Shown piece after piece: positions 61,948 to 64,000 of a stretch of 64,000 nucleotides of DNA. Origin of the DNA: Arachidicoccus rhizosphaerae (lineage in GTDB: Bacteria; Bacteroidota; Bacteroidia; Chitinophagales; Chitinophagaceae); NCBI RefSeq assembly GCF_900107765.1, contig NZ_FNQY01000014.1, positions 55,577-119,576 on the forward strand, in the 5' to 3' direction. Position 1 is the stretch's first letter. Every line of letters begins with the position of its first letter. The notes beneath the pieces are model-generated. The model worked only from the letters and a program-made list of their open reading frames with translations, was not told where the DNA came from and searched no databases. Made by a program: the position numbers and the translations under genes.

Positions 61948-63547
61948 CCGTGTGCTCCGGAGACTGTCTGATTGCAGATTTATCAGCTCTGCTCCAGTGA
62001 TGCGGCAAAAGCTCTTTGATATTTTTCTGTTTATGTGTACTGATACGACTGATGACATCCTTTAGATATTCATAGGGATCTACGCTGTATTCCTTACAGC
62101 ATGCCATTAGCGAATACATCAAAGCGATCCGTTCAGCGCCATGATGCGATCCGGCGAACAGGTAGTTCTTGCGACCTAAGGCTAAACTTCTTATGAGGGA
62201 TTCGATTCCATTATTATCTATGGGGATAAATGTATAATGAGTATAGGTCAATAACTTATCCCAACGGCTCAATGCATAATGTATAGCTTTACCGATAGGT
62301 GAGTCCGGCAACACCTGCGAAGCATTGGCTATCAGCCATTGTTTCAGTTCTTTAAGGATAGGCAGAGCCCTGGTCTCCCGCACTTCCACAATTTGTTTAT
62401 CATTTAACTGCTGTTCTTTGATCTCCCGCTCAATATGATAGACCTTCTGGATCTCTGTCATATAATGATTAGCCCTCACCGGGTCATATGGTAACGCTTT
62501 TTCGAAGTACCTTCTTGAATGGGCGTGACAATGCACCAGGGTAATATCTTCCCTGCCGCCTACACGCGCATCCTCATAACAGGTGTAACCATCTACCTGC
62601 AAAAATCCCCGATAATCCTCCAGCATCTCTATCGGCCCCGATTTATCCCGGCCTCGCCGGTAATCAAACAGTACCAGACGCTTCTGAGGGTGTCGGTAGA
62701 CCCACATCCAGCCGCGGTGTGTTTTACCTTTTTTGTCGCTATCCAGTACCCGTATATGGCTCTCATCCGCCTGAAGGACTGGACCGGATAAAACTTCTGT
62801 TTTCAGTGCATCCATCAGTGGCGCAAGCATTACATGGATACTGTCCATCCAGCCGTTGACAGTTCCGGCAGCCAGTTCGACGCCCAGATAAGCAAAGCGC
62901 TTCAACTGCCTGTCTATGGGCATATGATACAGAAACTTGTCTACAGCAATAGCTGCCAGCAGGCCTGCTTCAGGAATACCTTTCTCAATGGGTCCCTGCA
63001 CCGATTCTGCCTGTACAATATGACGTACACGTGTCTGTTCGTCTATCTGGATATACTTTGGATAAACATACCTGTTAACGGTCAGTTTGGAGGGTTGATA
63101 ATCCAGCCGCTCTGTTACGTCCTGGCCGATTTGAACATAACCGGTCAGATCCATCTGTGGCTCTTGCGTAATGGTATTTCTTTCTAAATGAGCCGGGAAT
63201 GGGTTGCGGCCAGGGCGGACATACATTTTCTTTACAGGTGCGGGCTTTTGCTTTTCACCAACAGTCGTCACCCCTTTTACTTCAATATTACCAATCTCCT
63301 CTAAGGCAAACAAAATAGGCACCTGGCCAGCAGCGTTGGCTAAAGGAATGAACCGTTCCGTTTTGGAACCATAGATCACCCTGTTCTGCTCGTCAATAAT
63401 TCTTTTCTGTTCTTCTACCTTAAGCTTAAGACCTTTGTTCTCGTCCAGCAAAGCAGCATTCTCTGCCCGCAGCGTCTTTACTTCTGCGGTCAGCTCATCT
63501 ACTCTTTTGATCAGCGCATGAACAATATTTATGAGGTCCTTACTCAT
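61931..63547 (-). CDS. tnpC: IS66 transposase TnpC
   Basis: A 538-aa DDE transposase. An N-terminal coiled coil (RVDELTAEVKTLRAENAALLDENKGLKLK, about residues 14-42) precedes the zinc/HTH region and the catalytic core. The first Asp is in VLQADESHIRVLD (about 245-258), the second in FLQVDGYTCYEDAR (about 298-312), and the Glu in NNGIESLIRSLALGRKNYLFAGSHHGAERIA (about 448-475). The C-terminal tail (EYSVDPYEYLKDVISRI) is the IS66_C domain. It is full length and looks active. Confidence 0.95.
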   Translation of the reverse strand: MSKDLINIVHALIKRVDELTAEVKTLRAENAALLDENKGLKLKVEEQKRIIDEQNRVIYGSKTERFIPLANAAGQVPILFALEEIGNIEVKGVTTVGEKQKPAPVKKMYVRPGRNPFPAHLERNTITQEPQMDLTGYVQIGQDVTERLDYQPSKLTVNRYVYPKYIQIDEQTRVRHIVQAESVQGPIEKGIPEAGLLAAIAVDKFLYHMPIDRQLKRFAYLGVELAAGTVNGWMDSIHVMLAPLMDALKTEVLSGPVLQADESHIRVLDSDKKGKTHRGWMWVYRHPQKRLVLFDYRRGRDKSGPIEMLEDYRGFLQVDGYTCYEDARVGGREDITLVHCHAHSRRYFEKALPYDPVRANHYMTEIQKVYHIEREIKEQQLNDKQIVEVRETRALPILKELKQWLIANASQVLPDSPIGKAIHYALSRWDKLLTYTHYTFIPIDNNGIESLIRSLALGRKNYLFAGSHHGAERIALMYSLMACCKEYSVDPYEYLKDVISRISTHKQKNIKELLPHHWSRADKSAIRQSPEHTAIKYA

Positions 63548-63586
63548 ATTGCAAATATATGTAATATAAATTATCTAATCAAAATA

Positions 63587-63928
63587 TTATACCACATTTT
63601 TTATTGAAAAACGCTTCTTTTTTCTATAGCGTTCCAACACCACACCACTGATCATTAATTGCAACTCGTATGCTTCTATCTGTCCATTAGGCGGTACGGC
63701 AAATGTACCTTTTACGAGGCGTTTGTGGAAAATCTCAAAGCCATCCTCTGACCACCGAAGCAACTTACACTGATTTTTTCGTTTGTTGATAAATATAAAA
63801 ATATCTCCCGACAATAAATTTCCCTCCATATGGGCATTCACAATGCCACCGAGCCGATCGAAGCTGTATCGCATATTGCAGGCGTCTTGATAAACGTAGT
63901 AGCGGCAAGTATTTGAATAAGAGATCAT
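63587..63928 (-). CDS. tnpB: IS66 accessory protein TnpB
   Basis: A 113-aa IS66 Orf2-type protein (unrelated to the IS200/IS605 nuclease of the same name). Its core YVYQDACNMRYSFDRLGGIV and LSGDIFIFINKRKNQCKLLRWSEDGFEIFHKRLVKGTF (about residues 10-80) matches the family. ATG 63928 is chosen over an in-frame TTG 21 bp upstream. It is the first gene from the right end and precedes tnpC by 39 bp. Confidence 0.93.
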   Translation of the reverse strand: MISYSNTCRYYVYQDACNMRYSFDRLGGIVNAHMEGNLLSGDIFIFINKRKNQCKLLRWSEDGFEIFHKRLVKGTFAVPPNGQIEAYELQLMISGVVLERYRKKKRFSIKNVV

Positions 63929-63973
63929 ATTCCAATAATTAGCCGGCAAATCTAATCTAGCTACTCATAAAGG

Positions 63974-64000
63974 CAATGACGGTTCTAGCCGAACGCTTAC
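63974..64000 (-). repeat. Right terminal inverted repeat of the IS66 element
   Basis: It ends GCCGAACGCTTAC at the last base of the window and is the reverse complement of the left end with one mismatch in 27 bp. Confidence 0.92.

Larger units (their letters stand above)
61584..64000 (-). mobile_element. Complete IS66-family insertion sequence (2417 bp)
   Basis: Terminal inverted repeats 61584-61610 and 63974-64000 begin with the canonical GTAAGCG and match over 27 bp with one mismatch. Inside are tnpA-like (plus), tnpC and tnpB (minus) genes, all intact. The left flank CTTGATAC (61576-61583) would be the 8-bp target duplication, to be found immediately after position 64000. The element interrupts the RloB-like gene and ends exactly at the window edge. 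Confidence 0.95.

Noticed and set aside
63587..63928. TnpB as an RNA-guided nuclease
   Set aside because: This is the IS66 Orf2 protein of about 113 aa, unrelated to the IS200/IS605 TnpB nuclease; no RuvC motifs are present.
1..64000. CRISPR arrays, tRNA or rRNA genes
   Set aside because: No regularly spaced repeats with unique spacers, and no cloverleaf-type T-loop/acceptor combinations were recognised.

Overview
The window reads as a chromosomal segment of a Bacteroidota bacterium, most likely from the Chitinophagales/Sphingobacteriales side. The signs are a type IX secretion sorting domain, a bacillithiol-system YtxJ protein, a SCO1 plus DUF420 pair, promoters of the TAnnTTTG type, few Shine-Dalgarno sites, and AT-rich spacers with long hairpin terminators. 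No tRNA, rRNA or CRISPR array was seen.

Region 1 (1-18.7 kb) is an exopolysaccharide/capsule locus, all on the + strand. It holds a Wzx-type flippase, two GT4 glycosyltransferases, a secreted polysaccharide-lyase-like protein, an initiating undecaprenyl-phosphate sugar transferase with a large extra insert, Wza, a Wzc-type tyrosine kinase, a CapK/PaaK-like adenylate-forming enzyme overlapping an alpha/alpha-toroid protein, a GT26 (WecG/TagA) transferase, WecB and WecC. WecB and WecC make UDP-ManNAc and UDP-ManNAcA, and GT26 enzymes use such donors, so a ManNAc(A)-containing, Wzx/Wzy-type polymer is predicted. No Wzy is visible; the cut-off reading frame at the left edge is a weak candidate. 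A VanZ-like protein and a 67-aa protein follow.

Region 2 (19-44.8 kb) is mostly housekeeping: a TPR/LuxR-HTH regulator, a frameshifted TonB-C/YD-repeat-like gene, SCO1 and DUF420, a TlpA-like thioredoxin protein, a Dpm1-type GT2, a DEDDh exonuclease, Mpl, a dicarboxylate/glutamate symporter, YtxJ, DnaG, DUF423, shikimate kinase, a GH20 hexosaminidase, AlaRS, a coiled-coil membrane protein, a methyltransferase, an orphan HipB-like regulator and RecN.

Region 3 (44.8-59.4 kb) mixes glycan-use and core genes: a sialate O-acetylesterase, a PnuC-family transporter behind a clear TPP riboswitch (so probably a thiamine transporter), a DUF4465/T9SS protein, a second polysaccharide-lyase-like paralogue, FabI, AsnRS, a 1018-aa GH123/DUF6067-like secreted hydrolase, an AraC regulator and a Bcr/CflA-type MFS pump.

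Region 4 (59.4-64 kb) is an AT-rich accessory island. It has 23-bp tandem repeats, then two mutually reverse-complementary palindromes just upstream of an RloA-like AAA ATPase gene, which overlaps an RloB-like gene. An intact IS66-family element (61584-64000, TIRs GTAAGCG...CGCTTAC) cuts RloB inside its predicted Toprim-type Asp-x-Asp motif. The element ends exactly at the window edge. This AbiL/PARIS-like defence pair, its palindromic control region and its inactivation are the most notable accessory features.
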